A DNA stretch of 64,000 nt from Stachybotrys elegans (lineage: Eukaryota > Ascomycota > Sordariomycetes > Hypocreales > Stachybotryaceae): assembly GCA_020746835.1 (NCBI GenBank), contig JAGPNK010000009.1, positions 1,612,001 through 1,676,000 of the forward strand, written 5' to 3'. The notes beneath the pieces are model-generated. The model had not been told where the DNA came from, did not search any database, and saw nothing but the letters and a program-made list of their open reading frames with translations. The position numbers and the translations under genes are program-made. Of this stretch, positions 23,082 to 34,881 are shown piece by piece; the stretch's first letter is position 1; every line of letters starts with the position of its first letter.

Positions 23082-26000
23082 CTAGTCGAAGCGCGTCGTC
23101 GACGCCTCGTTCAGCGAGATATCAACGCTGATCCTCCTCTCCGAGTTGCCATCCACGTCGCTCGAAGCGCAGCTGCTCCGGAGCACAGTGATGGTCGTAA
23201 TGCGCGGATCAATCTCGTAGCCAAACTCTCCCTCAATCACCAGCTCGCCGTTCGAGTAATCAAAAGTGATGAGCGAAAACGCGGTATCAAACGACTCGCC
23301 GTCGTCGAGGTACAGCTCGCCGCGGGCCGTGCCGTCCGCGCGCAGCGGGATCAGCAGCTCAAAGTCGCGCGTGCGCAGCTCCGTCGTCGTATAGGCCGAC
23401 TGCTCGCGTAGCGGCATGATGACGCCGGAGCGGATCAGCAGGGGGATCATGGTGGTGTTTTGTCCTGTGTAGCGGCGCGTCGCTCCCGTGCCGCAGATGG
23501 GCTGGTGCGTGTACCAGTCATAGAAGACGTCGTTGGGGAGGTAGACGTCGACCGTGGTCGAATCCTGCTGAGTGACGGGTGCCACAAGGAGACCTGGGCC
23601 GTAGAAGAATTGCAGATCCAGGCTCCAAGTAGCCCGGTCATCGGTATAGAGGTACATCATGGGATACAGAGGCGGCGTGCCGTCCGTCGAGGCCTTGTAC
23701 ATGGCAGTGTACAGGTAGTCCAGAAGGCGGTAGCGGATCCGAATAGCATTTCGGGCGCTCTGCGCAACGCTCTCCCAGCGGTAAAACTCCTGGGACCTGC
23801 TGTTGTAGCTGTTGTGGTTGCGGTAAAAGGGGTTGAAGGCGCCGAGGGCAGCCCAGCGAGCGCACAGCTGCTCCGTGGTGTCGCCGCCAAAACCACAAGT
23901 ATCCGAGCCCGTCATGGCCTGGCAGGTTAGCTACATCCGCTGATGTTTATGGGGGGGCTTACATTTTGATAGATGGACGTGAAAGCGAGCATCGTGCGGA
24001 TCGACTTTCTGTAATGATCCCAGTTGCTCAAGTTGTCGCCCTAACCAGGTCAATATCTGCGGGTTGAAGAATCAACAGGCGCACTCACAAGCCAGTGGCC
24101 AGAGTATTTCTGGCTGCTGGGAAAGCTGGAACGGCTGATGATCAATGGGCGCAGGCCCGGCCGTCTGGCAAGCAGGGCATCATACGAGGCCCTGGACATC
24201 ATGGTTCCGTACATGTTGTGCGTGTCATACTGAAACGTGCCGTCGGCGTTTCCAATGTTTGTGTTGACCGTCTTGTTCGACAAGCCTAACGACGTCAGCA
24301 TTCCCCGTGTATATGAAATTTAAAAAAAACGCACCTCCTTGCGCAGCATTCCATTCTGTGCGGTACGCTGCACGGTTGCGAATGGCGTACTCTGGGTAGA
24401 GCAGATCCCGGTCCTCGAGACCCTTCCATTCGCCAGAGTCCTGGCGCTTGGGCAGGACAGCGGCGCGCTGCTCCTCGACGCTGATGGTGGGCGTGCGCTT
24501 CTCGGACTCCGATCGCTTGGCTGAGGCGTCGCAGTCTGTGCCAGGAGGCTGGAACTCGCACGGCCATCCGGGCAGCTGGCGCGGCGGCGTGCGGATAGGG
24601 CGAGGTGTGGGAGGGTAGCCAACTGCTGCGCTCCAGGGGTCATCGCACGGGAAGAAGCAGGGCTGGGATGTTAGTCGTCAACTGTGCTCGGCGGAGAGGG
24701 GGGGGCTGCGTACAAAGTTGCTGGGCTCGTTCATGTCGATCCACAGGCCATCAATGTCGACGCCATCTTCAGCATTGAAGAAGAGGGCAAACTCGTTGTT
24801 CCAGTACTCCGTAATGCCTCCGGAGAACCAGTCAGGAAACACGGATACACCTGCCCACACAACTCCCAGCCACTCGGAGCCGTTGGAGCGCTTGAGGAAG
24901 ATATCGCTCTCCATGCCGCGGTTGGCAGGCGGGTAGTCTGTGTAGGCCACTGCAGGGTCTACCATGACGATGTAGTGCTGGTCATGCTCGTGCAGGTAGT
25001 CGACAACCTGGCGCATCTGCTCCATGGGGAAGCGGTCCGGGTCATTGGTGAAGACCCGTCGCCTGTCCATGTAGTCAATATCATTCCAGAAGGTCTCGAC
25101 GGGAATGTCAGCCCGTGAGTAGTTGTAGATGGCCTCGGCTGTGTCAAAGGTGTCTCTGTAGCCATATCTGCGCAACGTTAGCATCCCACCAGTCTCAACA
25201 GTACCACAACGGTGGGTTTTCAGCCAGTTGAGGTAGTAATGGGCAGCCGCGTCTCATACCTGCATTGGTGGAACCCAAGGCCCTGCGAAATGTTAGGCTC
25301 GTACAAAGTCTGCGGATGTATCCTGACGTACCCAGTAAGGGGGGAAGACGGGTAGGCCAGCGACCTCGGAATATTGCTGTGTGACCTCGACGGGGCTGGG
25401 GCCAGCCATGAACCAAAAGTCCAAGACACCGCCGAGCGTGTTGTACTCTAGGAACTGGTCCCCGCTGCTGGTCCTGTTGATGATGACATCCATGCCGTTG
25501 CTATTCAGCAGGAACACGCCATGGCTGCCCGTCGCACGGTGCTCAATGTAGACGGGCTGGGCTCCGTACAGGTTGGCATCGGTGGGGATACCTATCAGAG
25601 TCAGCATGTGCCCGTCTTCCTTTTTTCTTCTTCCCCTGGTGTGACCGTACCATACGAATCCTGGTTCCAAAGAGTGCGGAGGTAGTTGTTGGTCCGGAGA
25701 CGGAATGGGTCAGAGTGCTCTCCGAGGCCGTAAAGATTCGGGTCGAGAGGCAGGTTGGTGCGAAGGCGGACATACTGCGACTCAAAAACGAGGGCGGTTC
25801 CGGACGTGTCGAAGAGCACCTCGTCCGTGTCGGCACGGCTGACGGTGAAGGAGAAGGGGTCCTCGGTGTAATCAAATCGGAGGTTGCTCTCCTCGGAAGG
25901 AATCGTGTCGGACGGCCTGGGGAACACAGACTCGGCGACCTGGTACACCTCGTTCCCCTCGTCCTGGATCTTGACGTGGAGGCGGTTGGCTGTTCCCGGT

Positions 26001-26254
26001 TATTAGGAATACGTCCTCTGACGACGCCGGCTTTACGTACCAGTTTCATAGGTGACCTCGAGAATCAGGTCCTGGAGGTCGTCCCCGTAGACATTGCAGG
26101 CATCGCCCGCAAGACTCAGCCGAGCCGTGAGGCCGGTGTCGGAGGTGGTCACGTCAGAGGCAACGTAGCCCGGGCACTCGTCCAGAGCAGCATAGTTAGG
26201 GATGGCAGACACGGCCGCCGCGAGGGCGAGGGCAGAGCTCTTCCAGTGTCTCAT
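23082..26254 (-). CDS. secreted alpha-glucosidase, glycoside hydrolase family 31
   Basis: Nine exons: 26041-26254, 25651-25989, 25591-25332, 25260-25282, 24714-25167, 24335-24662, 24089-24285, 23963-24040 and 23082-23918. The product is 909 aa and all phases close; exon 4 is only 23 nt. A signal peptide (about 1-18, ending near SAIPNYA) indicates secretion. The GH31 nucleophile is Asp423 in [10 protein letters not shown] and the acid/base is Asp637 in TGSDTCGF. The FHQCRYGYRD block and the C-terminal beta domains are also present. The enzyme should release glucose from maltose and malto-oligosaccharides. Between the two catalytic regions, residues about 475-507 form a hydrophilic insert with three Lys-Arg pairs (479, 485, 502), possible kexin sites. 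An exact CGG-N8-CGG (AmyR-type) site lies beside the TATA box. It is followed downstream by its own 3' flank and upstream by a GH43 gene on the same strand. Confidence 0.95.
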
Positions 26255-26337
26255 GGTGAAGGCAGGCAAAAGGCGCACAGAGAGTCAGGGCCCTTGGGTG
26301 ATCTACACGTATGCGAGACCAAAGGCTCACGCGACTC

Positions 26338-26344
26338 TTATATA
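26338..26344 (-). promoter_or_regulatory. TATA box of the alpha-glucosidase gene
   Basis: TATATAA on the minus strand, 84 bp upstream of the ATG at 26254. Confidence 0.6.
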
Positions 26345-26353
26345 CCCTTAGCA

Positions 26354-26367
26354 CGGGCGGCTCACGG
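26354..26367. promoter_or_regulatory. CGG-N8-CGG site, putative AmyR operator
   Basis: CGG at 26354-26356 and CGG at 26365-26367 are separated by eight bases (GCGGCTCA). This matches the direct-repeat CGGN8(C/A)GG recognised by AmyR in Aspergillus amylolytic genes. It sits about 100 bp before the start codon and 9 bp upstream of the TATA box. Function is inferred. Confidence 0.5.
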
Positions 26368-27750
26368 AACTCGCCCTGGGCAATGGTGCAAGGGGGGTCA
26401 CCGGCCTTGGGCGCGGCGACGGCCCATCACTCGGGGGCGTCAGCTGGGGGCGTATTGCAACCATGATGTGGAGGAAGGCGGGCCACCCGGCTGGGCATGG
26501 ACAGCTGGCCTGGGGGTGGCGGGCATGTGTTGCGGTCCGTGGCGGTTCTGACTGCCGTCTGTGCCCGCTTGATGCCATCGCCAAGCCATGACATGCATTG
26601 CCTCCTGGTAGGACAGGGGGGCCGAGGTATGGAATGGCAAAAGGACGATGAATGGTGGACGGCATCCCCCGTGCTCTGCAAGACACACGCCGTGGCAGTT
26701 AAGCCTAGAAAGATTAAATAATAATAAAAATAAAAAGCAAGATAAAACCTTGGTGAAAAGCTTGTTCGGGACTGCTCGACCCCATGACATGTCACCATGG
26801 CGAGAATAAGGCCGAAATGACCCAGCGTTGCAGCAAAACAGGGTCCTCCCTCTGACGAGATCGCATCAGGTACATGGACGATTTCATAGGCCAAGAGCCA
26901 GGACAAGGGGGGTCCGGTTAAACGAGGTCAAGATAGATGGCCCTCTCCTCCTCCTCCTCTCGTCATTTCCCCAATATTTCCTGCGCAGGACTTTTGGCCC
27001 AGCTGCGGGCGTGCGTGCGTGCATCTGCGGAGCTTCCTGTCCTGTACATAATGCCCCTTTTTTTTTCCCTCGTCCTCGTATCACGAGCGCGAGGCAGGCA
27101 GGCAGGCAGGCCGAACGATGAATGGGCATTTCATCCGCAAGGATGCTGCAACGGTCCCCATCCTCGGGACGAGCCAATCGACTGCCGGGATGGCGCAGCG
27201 ACGGTGGAAGGGGGGTCATTTGCCGGCACTTGGCTTTTGCGGGGGAGAAACAGGCAGGTCTTTCTGGTGCGGAGACGGAACCAAGAGCGTGAGATGAGAA
27301 AGAAAGAAAAAAGGAGGGGGAGGGGCGCCCGCCTTCGTATGTACACAACAAAGAGGGGATTAAACTGCGGAGAGGCTGGCAAGGATTGCCTTGGCTTGGC
27401 CGATCCAGCGCCGGCTTGGGGGATCGACGACTGGCTACTGGAGCGCGAGAGAGAAAATGGCAGCTATCATATGACGAGGGGGGAGTGAAAGCCCGAGTCA
27501 ACAAAGAGTCATTTGACAACCGCGACTGGGCAGACGTTGGAAATGAAGTTGTTGTCCACGCGCGCACAATGTAACCTCAGGGCTCATGCTCACGGCTCAT
27601 CTCCGTGCCACCCTTCCTTCCCCCTCCCCCTTCTCTCTCTCCCTCTCTCTCTGCCGTGTGCTTTATGTCAGTCCCTCCCCCGCCGCTGTTACATCATGCA
27701 TGCAAGGACTTTCTTGTCCGACCCGGTCGACCACCACCCCGGCCTGGCCA
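26368..27750. other. promoter region and non-coding interval
   Basis: Upstream DNA of the alpha-glucosidase and downstream DNA of the GH43 gene. The 227-codon minus-strand frame at 26884-27567 has no domain and low-complexity composition and is not called. Confidence 0.55.
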
Positions 27751-29321
27751 TTAGGTAACCGGCACGAAAACCCGATCAATGTCGGGCCCATATGACCCGT
27801 CCGTCGTCGTGATGGTGATGGTGTTGTCTGATCCTGCCCTGAGGTTGACGTGCACCGACGCGCCGCCAGGGCTGTTGCCGTTGTCGGTAGGCAGGAATGC
27901 CACCGTTTGCGTCTCGCCGTTGACCGTCACCTGCGCGAACCGCTGTGTGCTGTCGCCGTTGAGGTATCGGATCCGCAGCGTCGTCCGCGTCGTCGCCTGG
28001 CTCGAGATGCCCGTCAGCGTCAGCGCGCCTCGGTCGGGACCCCCGATCCATCCCGCCGCCGAGCCGCCGCTGCAGTTGCTGCACGATACGCTTCGCGCCC
28101 CGTTGCTAAGCGTGCCTGCTTCGCCCTCGCGGTTCGTCTCTGTCGGCCCGACGACCCATGTCCCGGAGCTAACCTGCGGCACCCAGTTGACCCGGTTCGT
28201 CAGCCGTATCGTGTTACCCGACCGCTCCAGGGGCAACCAGATGTAGGTGCTTCGCATCAGGTTGTTCGGGTCCCATCGGTCGCCCATGTAAATGGCCGTG
28301 TTTCCAAGCGGTAGAATGAATGACGTCTGCGAATTGTACGTGTTGCTTCCCTGCTGTGCGTCAGACCTGCCTCGGCCGCAGCAAGCATCGGCTGGCATTG
28401 GCATGGGGGATCGGCTTACCTGGTCGGCAAAGCGCTGCCATTCTGACCAAGGTCCGGACAGCGAGGTGGCGTAGCTGTAGAGCTGTGTTGCAGGTCAGGT
28501 CAGCGTTCAGGATCCGGCAGGTATTGTCTCGGCGTACATTGTCGTTGGAGTTCCATCCAGTCAACTGCGAGCCGAGCATAAAGTAAACACCGCCCGTCTT
28601 CCAGATGGCCGGCGACTCGATGTTTCGGTTCCAGAGGTAGACGTTTCGGGTCACGCTCAGATAGTCGGCAGACAGCGCCACAATTCGAAGGCCATTGGGT
28701 CGCTTCACTCGTCAGCCTCGGGTCAATCCACGACGGCTCCCTCACTTACATCCTCGGTCAAAAGGTAGGCGGATCCGTCATCGTCTTTGAAAAGACCAAT
28801 GTCTCTCGACTCGAACCCAAGCGGGCGGAAGCTGCCGCGATAGCTGTAGCTTCCGCAGACAGACGACGAGGTTGCCACGCCGACCTTGGCCTCGCCGTAG
28901 TTGGAGCTGTCGATGTGCAGATACATGACATACTGGCGCGTGTTGCTGTTGTAGATGACCTTGGGCCGCTCGACGACGCGGTTCGGTCCCAGATCGCCGC
29001 TGCTTTGGCGAGACAGCAGCGCCCCGACATATGTCCATTCCACGAGGTTAGTCGAGCGGTAGCAGTTGATGTTGTGGAAAGCCGTCCCCTCGGTCTTGTC
29101 TTCGCCAATCATGTAGTAGACGCCGTCGACCTGCGTGATGCCTGCGCCGTGGGCCTGGACGTGTCGGCCATTTGACTACCACCCGCTGCCTCAGTATGTA
29201 TGCTTACCGCCGGGTAGGAACTTCACACACGTACCGCTGTCCATGTTGCGCCCGGCACCACCTGGAGCGTGGCCTGGACGGTGGCGAAGCAGAAGAGCGC
29301 AGAAACCGTAAGGAACTTCAT
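27751..29321 (-). CDS. exo-beta-1,3-galactanase, GH43 (subfamily 24 type) with C-terminal CBM35
   Basis: Five exons: 29235-29321, 28750-29175, 28538-28702, 28420-28482 and 27751-28350 (446 aa), all phase 0. The third exon uses an AAG acceptor, the only one keeping the frame. A signal peptide covers about residues 1-17. The five-bladed propeller domain has HVQAHGAGI near its start, DDDGSAYLLTED, and ESPAIW with Glu200 as likely general acid. Gln255 (YNSQTSF) lies 55 residues further, the spacing known for the Glu/Gln pair in the Phanerochaete exo-beta-1,3-galactanase, which lacks the usual GH43 Asp base. From about residue 320 the sequence fits a CBM35, ending YGPDIDRVFVPVT. The enzyme should release galactose from arabinogalactan side chains outside the cell. 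A TATA-like box lies about 48 bp upstream of the ATG. Confidence 0.92.
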
Positions 29322-29778
29322 GGTGGCCGTGCCGTGACGACAGCATCAAGCAGGCGACATGGCGCCTTCTTATACCTTGGCCATACGAGTCCCCAGATAT
29401 AGCGCTTCTACCATTCTGGCGTACTCCGAGCCAGAAGCGGGCATTGAATCGGTGGTCAATTGACGTGAGGGGGATTGCAAACACCTGCGGATGGCCTTTA
29501 CCCACAAATACCATAGAGCCGTAGTCCGTCCGTCGTGAGGGGGCCGGATGGGGTCGTCCAGTACTGTGCATCTTCATTCGTCCGGAAGAAGGGAGGATAT
29601 AACAGTCGTGACCATGCTATATTGCGTCGCAAACACTCCATCTACAAACTTGGTAGCCAGTTTTGTCCAAGCAGACCCAGTCCCAGTTCCAGATGCCTGT
29701 CCAACGCCTCCGACCCACGCTAATAAAGAATAAACCCCGAAACCAAGGTGCCGTCATGTGTCATTTGCTACCAACTCG
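29322..29778. other. intergenic between two minus-strand genes
   Basis: Holds the promoter of the GH43 gene and the 3' flank of the caspase-like/C2H2 gene. No further gene is seen. Confidence 0.65.
29369..29375 (-). promoter_or_regulatory. TATA-like box of the GH43 gene
   Basis: The minus strand reads TATAAGA about 48 bp before the ATG at 29321. Confidence 0.45.
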
Positions 29779-32208
29779 TCATGTGAGAGACCCTCCTTCG
29801 ACCAGGTTCCCCAACTGCAGGTCATCCATGTCCCTGTCTGGCTGCATCGTCGAGTCGTCTGTCCGTGATTCCTCGGTCCGCGATTCTGCCCGCGACTCTT
29901 CTACCCGTGAGTCTCGGGACTCTTCTGTCCGCGACTCTGTCCGCGACTCTTCCAGGCGCGATGCCTCGGCTGCCAGCAGCGGCATCGCGTCCCGGTCAGT
30001 GGCCCCTGCGCAGAACCGGTATTCCCCGTCTTTCAATTCGATGATGCCCTCGTCGAGCGCCCACTGGGTGAGCAGGCTGTCCACACCGAGAGGTTGGCCC
30101 TCGCCCTTCTCCATGTGCCGCCCCACGTGTTCCGTCCACTCGTCCCATGCGCTGGCTCCCTCGAAGACGCTTTGGCAGCCATCCCTCGGACAGGCAGACT
30201 TTTGCGGGGGGAGCCGTCTACTCACCAAACAACTCTGCTGCAACGCCTTTACTTGGTTATCCCATTCGGCTTGCACCTGCGCGTCGGCCTTGACGCCGGT
30301 CCGCTTGATCTGGGGAGGAGCGTGCATGCGACGGAGGTGCTGGGTGAACAGGTCCTTGCGGTTAAACTCGTTCCCCCTGCCTTCCGAGGTGCCATGCGTG
30401 CACATGGAGCAGCGGTAGTACTGAAGACAGAGGTGCTGTGACGCAATGTGTCGCTTCCACTCGTTCTTGGACCCAAATGTGCTGTGGCAGCCGGCGAAGG
30501 AGAAGGCGCATGGAAATGGCCGGGTGTGTGCGGCTGCTATGTGCTTCCGCAGCGACGACGAATCCTTAAAGGGCGCATGGCTGCAGTGGCCGCAGCGCGT
30601 CTCCTGCTTAGGGAGAGAGCGCCGAGGTGCCTTGCGGTTCTTGGACTCTTCGTCATCTTCGTGATCGTGAGGCACGCTGTCAGGGAGGGTGGTTCGCGGC
30701 CTCGGGGTCTCGTCGCTGCGGTGGCGCACATGGCTCAGCGCCTTGAGCTGCTCGGCCGCCTCCTGCATCTCGGCAGTGTCTTCGGGGTCGTCCCGTATGC
30801 GAGGTTCCCTATTGTCCAAGAGCATGCGCCCATCATCCACCGGTCTGGACGGGGGTCTTCCAGATCCAACCAGCTTCTGGTACAGGTGGATCATGTTACG
30901 AGATGAGATGTAGCCTAGGTAGCAACAAACCTTATCATGCTGTACTACGGTCCATATCGAGTGAGGCATGGAGATCAATAGAATCGTTGGGGGGCCCAGA
31001 AACATGCCCTCAACGGTAATGGTTGCTCCCAGCGGAGGTGTATTCTGAAGCCAGTGATCAAAAGAGGACATGTCGGGGCTGGCGTCGCCCACAAACGTGG
31101 TGCAGACAAGAATGCGAGCCTCGTCAAAGAGCAGATCCGCTACTGACCCAGGATCAATGGCTTGTTCTTCACGGGGTTCTTCCTCTCCATCTTGGGGAGC
31201 CGATCGGTCGAGCGGCGCCAGGGTCAAGTTCTGGCCTTTGCCAGGCGTGATTGTGAAGAACAAAGGGGTCTGCCCGCTGGCCATGGAAGCGACGTCTTCG
31301 AATAACCTCCTCACGCTAAAGGGCCGACGTCCATGCAGCTTCTGGAGTGCTTCGACAACGTTGGATGTAAAGGATCGGGCGGGCGGCTGGCGCAGGTTGT
31401 ACTCGGGGGAGCAAGCAGCAAGGGCTTGCTTCACGCCGTGGCTGCCGGCAATAGCAGGGTCTGGAATAGCGCACGTGTCGAGCAACAGCAGGATATCCGA
31501 CTGTGCATCCTCGAATAGGCAGCGCACTCCATCCCACTTTAGTTTGGCAGCATCCTCACGAGAATTGCTAAGGGCAGATTAGACGTGTAAAAGTATGAGT
31601 GCGACGACGCAGCCAACTCACCACGCCCAGTACAGTTGGCCATCGGAGCTAACGTAGCCGTATCCAGCGTAGTAAATGATGAGGAGGTGATTGGGGCGAC
31701 CATGTTCGAGGAACTGAGCCATCTGGACACCGAGCTTAATGCTAGGGTTGGGAACGGTGGGGATGTGCCATCGCTGGGTATTGAAGTTGTACTGGCTCTG
31801 GAGCACCTGGTCGAGGTTGGCGAGGTCCTCGTCGACGGATTGGTCCTCTTCCCATCTCAGGAGCAGAACGGAGACGTCCGAGTACGGTGACCGCTCCGCC
31901 TGTCGCTGGATGAGCATGGCGGCATCTTGGAGGTGTCGAGCAAAGGACTCAAAGTCGTGGCGTTCGGGGACGAGAGCATCTTGATGCTGCTGCACCTTGG
32001 CCTGTTCTACAACATCAGCATTGTTTCCATGACGAGATTCAAGCCCGTTTTGGCTTTGGTTTGTTTTTCTGGTTTCACAAAGGGCAGCAGGCTGGAGGGA
32101 CGGGAGAAGGCTGACCGGTTCGGGCAGAGTCTGAGCAGGCTGAGGATTGGGGGCCGAGGACACGGCGACCTTGGGAGCCAGCTTCCGCTTCTTGGACGAC
32201 GGTTCCAT
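29779..32208 (-). CDS. caspase-like (C14-type) domain fused to C2H2 zinc fingers
   Basis: Exons 31622-32208 and 29779-31567 (54-nt intron) give 791 aa. Residues 1-90 are basic, then disordered. Around 95-300 there is a caspase-like fold: LLIIYYAGYGYV (175-186) corresponds to the Y(S/A)GHG strand of metacaspases, and LLLLDTCA (222-229) to the D(S/T)C strand, with Cys228 kept but His replaced by Tyr183. A middle region of about 300-500 has no recognised motif. From about 521 there are three adjacent C2H2-type fingers (CGHC.., CAFSFAGC.., CSMC..) and a fourth near CPRDGC..H..H. The C-terminus is a Glu/Ser/Arg repeat followed by an acidic tail. It is probably a nuclear regulator or adaptor, not an active protease. 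The same fold combination occurs in other fungi, as far as I recall; the function is unknown. The next gene, divergent across 2.7 kb, is patatin-like. Confidence 0.85.
29858..29960. repeat. imperfect tandem repeat encoding an EESR/TESR-type tail
   Basis: Repeated units resembling CCGCGACTCT/CCGTGATTCC on the plus strand encode the Glu-Ser-Arg-rich C-terminal repeats of the minus-strand caspase-like/C2H2 protein. Unit length is variable (12-15 nt). Confidence 0.7.
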
Positions 32209-34881
32209 GGGCAGCAGAGAGACTTGGACAAGCGGAAGCGAGGCAAGCCGTCACCGAGCTATCAAAGCAGCAGATACGAGGAATTGGCGGATGGTTGCAC
32301 CAGAGGCAGAGAAACAGGGCGGAGCTGCATTGCAAGAGTGGGCGAGAGGGCTGTCCTCGGATTACATAAGGCTGGGGGAGGTCCAGGCTGTGATTGGCTG
32401 GCTGCAGCGATTGTGGCGTTTGAGGGGTCAAGGTTGGGCCAAGCTGAGCGTCATGCTGGCCGTAGCAGCGAGAGCCCAATTAGGTACTCTGCATGTTCGT
32501 TCAACTGTGGCATCATGACAAGCTCCGTCTTGCCATTGGCCAAGGGGTGGGTAGCGAGTCTGTTTGACCAGACGAACCGCTGCCGACGTTTCGGTCTGTT
32601 CCACCTACTTTTGCAAGGCTGTTGAGTTGTTATTTAGCCACCCGGATTTTGTCTCATCAAGCCACAAGCAGCCACAAACAGCCGCAAACAGCCACAAACA
32701 AGCCACGGCTACATACTTGGCAGGCGACATGATTGCGAGGCTAGAGGTGGGGTGACTGGCTCATCAGCTTACCCTACAGCAGAACAACTGTTATACGTGA
32801 CAAAGATGAAAAGGCACCTATTGCAATATATGGCTACCTAAACGGATATATTTTGGGGGTTTTCTCTCTCTTTCTTCTTCTTTTTTTTTTCTTCTTCCTG
32901 CCCATTAATTTCTGTAATTGTCAACAACCTCCAGGTATCACCCCGTTGATACGTTGGGAATTATACCGATGAAGCCTATCCATCGATGATGCCGAGCACG
33001 GTCGCAGGCGAGAAATAGGCAGGTGGCATTTGGCTCATCGGATCCGGAGGTCAGAGGGTCTGTGCAAAATATTCGCGGGAATTTCTGCCGTCTTTTGTTG
33101 GCAAATAGTCTGAAGGTTTCAAACATGGTAGTTTGATTAATAACGCGGAATTACCATGGTTGACATGTATCATGCCGCCACGACAAACTTGACATCTATC
33201 ACTTCGAGACAATACGAGCGGCGCATATTGGCGGGGTTGCTGATACGGACAAGCGAGGAAGCCTCGGCAGTTGTGGCGACGCTCAGCCACAGGCGGGTAA
33301 TGCCAAGCTGCCGCCGAGTCCAATGGAGCCAAGTCAGGTGATGGGGGCCCCTCTTGGGGACTTGGCAGACTAGACGGACGGAGAGGATTCGCTCATGAGA
33401 AACGCCGAGCGCTCAATCGGGCAACGATCTCATCTTGCTGACGGCTAGCAGGTTCTGTGCTCCCGGGGAATTTCTCTCGAACCGAAGAACGAGCCAGCCT
33501 GTCCTTGTCCTTCGGGCGGATTTTCAAGACAGGACAGGAAAAGAAGCCCACGGGCACGCCGGAGGCACACAGCACGCGCAGATCCAAATACAGCGCTCCG
33601 CTGGCCTCGCCGGCAGCGGATGAGACGCAGGAGACGCAGGAGACGAGAACGCGGGTTGGACGTTGACCATGCCGCCCACTGTTATTCATCGCTAACGCAA
33701 GGGGAGTTGGGGACCTGCAGGCATCGCGTTCCTCCCAAGCCGCTGTGCCTCTCCCCCGGCTCCCTTCCAGAAGTTGGCCCACAGGGCCGTACCCGCCTGT
33801 GCAGCCATTACAAAACTCAAACGTGCTGGATGGGCTTGCGATTGTCGTGATGGTGCAGAATGCGAGACGGCCCCCAGGCGGCTAGGATATGCCTGTGCAT
33901 GTTGCTCGCTGTCAGCAGCCTCAGATGTAGTCAGGCATGTAACTACCGGCTCGTTCTCTCGATATTTGTGTCTGGTTATGGGCATTCTCTGGTTGGACCA
34001 CTAAAAGGTGACATAATAATGCCCGCTGCTAAGCACCAGGAGGCGGGAAGGCATGTCATGTCGATGAACTTGTTGGGACCTTCCATTCAGGACCACGACA
34101 CGCTGCTCCGGCTCCAGCTCATATGCACATACTGGACGAACCATGGAGATGGATGGACGAGTTTTGTTTCGTATTGTGCGCAGCCGCTGCCAACCCAGCC
34201 GCTACACCAATAGCACCCCAACGTAAGCTTAGTGGACGGGCAGTCCTGGCCTTCCCTCCCCGCTATGACAGGCAGGTGGGGATACTTGCGGAGCGGGAAG
34301 CCCACATGCTGGCAGGTCACCGGTACTTTTAGGCAGCGGCCTTGCCGCCCAACAGGATGCGGTTCATGCGACGCCGCAGAGTACCGGTACTAGCGGCCCT
34401 GTCTTTGCGTCACTGCCACATGTACCTGAAATTCGCCTCCAGAGCACATAAAGCACGGCTGGGCTGCGCAACAGACGAACGGCCACTGTTTGACTTGCTG
34501 CGGCACAGCTGACGACGTCGCGCAACTCATCTATCTGAACGAGAAAGGGTGAGATTTTGTTTACCATATCATACCAAGCTTTCTTCTTCCCCCCAGATCT
34601 CGCCCACTCGTCTGCCCCCGAACATCTCCAGGATTCCATCCGTCCATCGCGCCGCCCGTGCTTAAATCTAGCCCTGCAGCCACCGACTACTATTTTCGTC
34701 CCGCCGCCTTTTCTAGGTCTATCTATTGTTGTCACACTCGGGTTGCTCCTCTTTTGCCTGCGCCCGCCGCCCGTCATTAAATCCCCTCCCCCCAGGCCAT
34801 CTCGCACACTGGCGGCTTGTCGTTGAAAATTGTCTCGACTCGAATTTTGCAACCATTTTTTCAGACCTTTGTGCTGCTGCC
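32209..34881. other. 2.7-kb divergent intergenic region
   Basis: Separates the start codons of the caspase-like/C2H2 gene (minus) and the patatin-like gene (plus). It contains repeats of the type AGCCACAAACAGCC near 32660-32705 and T-rich tracts. No open frame is supported. Confidence 0.55.

Noticed and set aside
26884..27567. 227-codon minus-strand frame
   Set aside because: Low-complexity Arg/Ser/Pro composition, no domain; lies in the promoter of the alpha-glucosidase.
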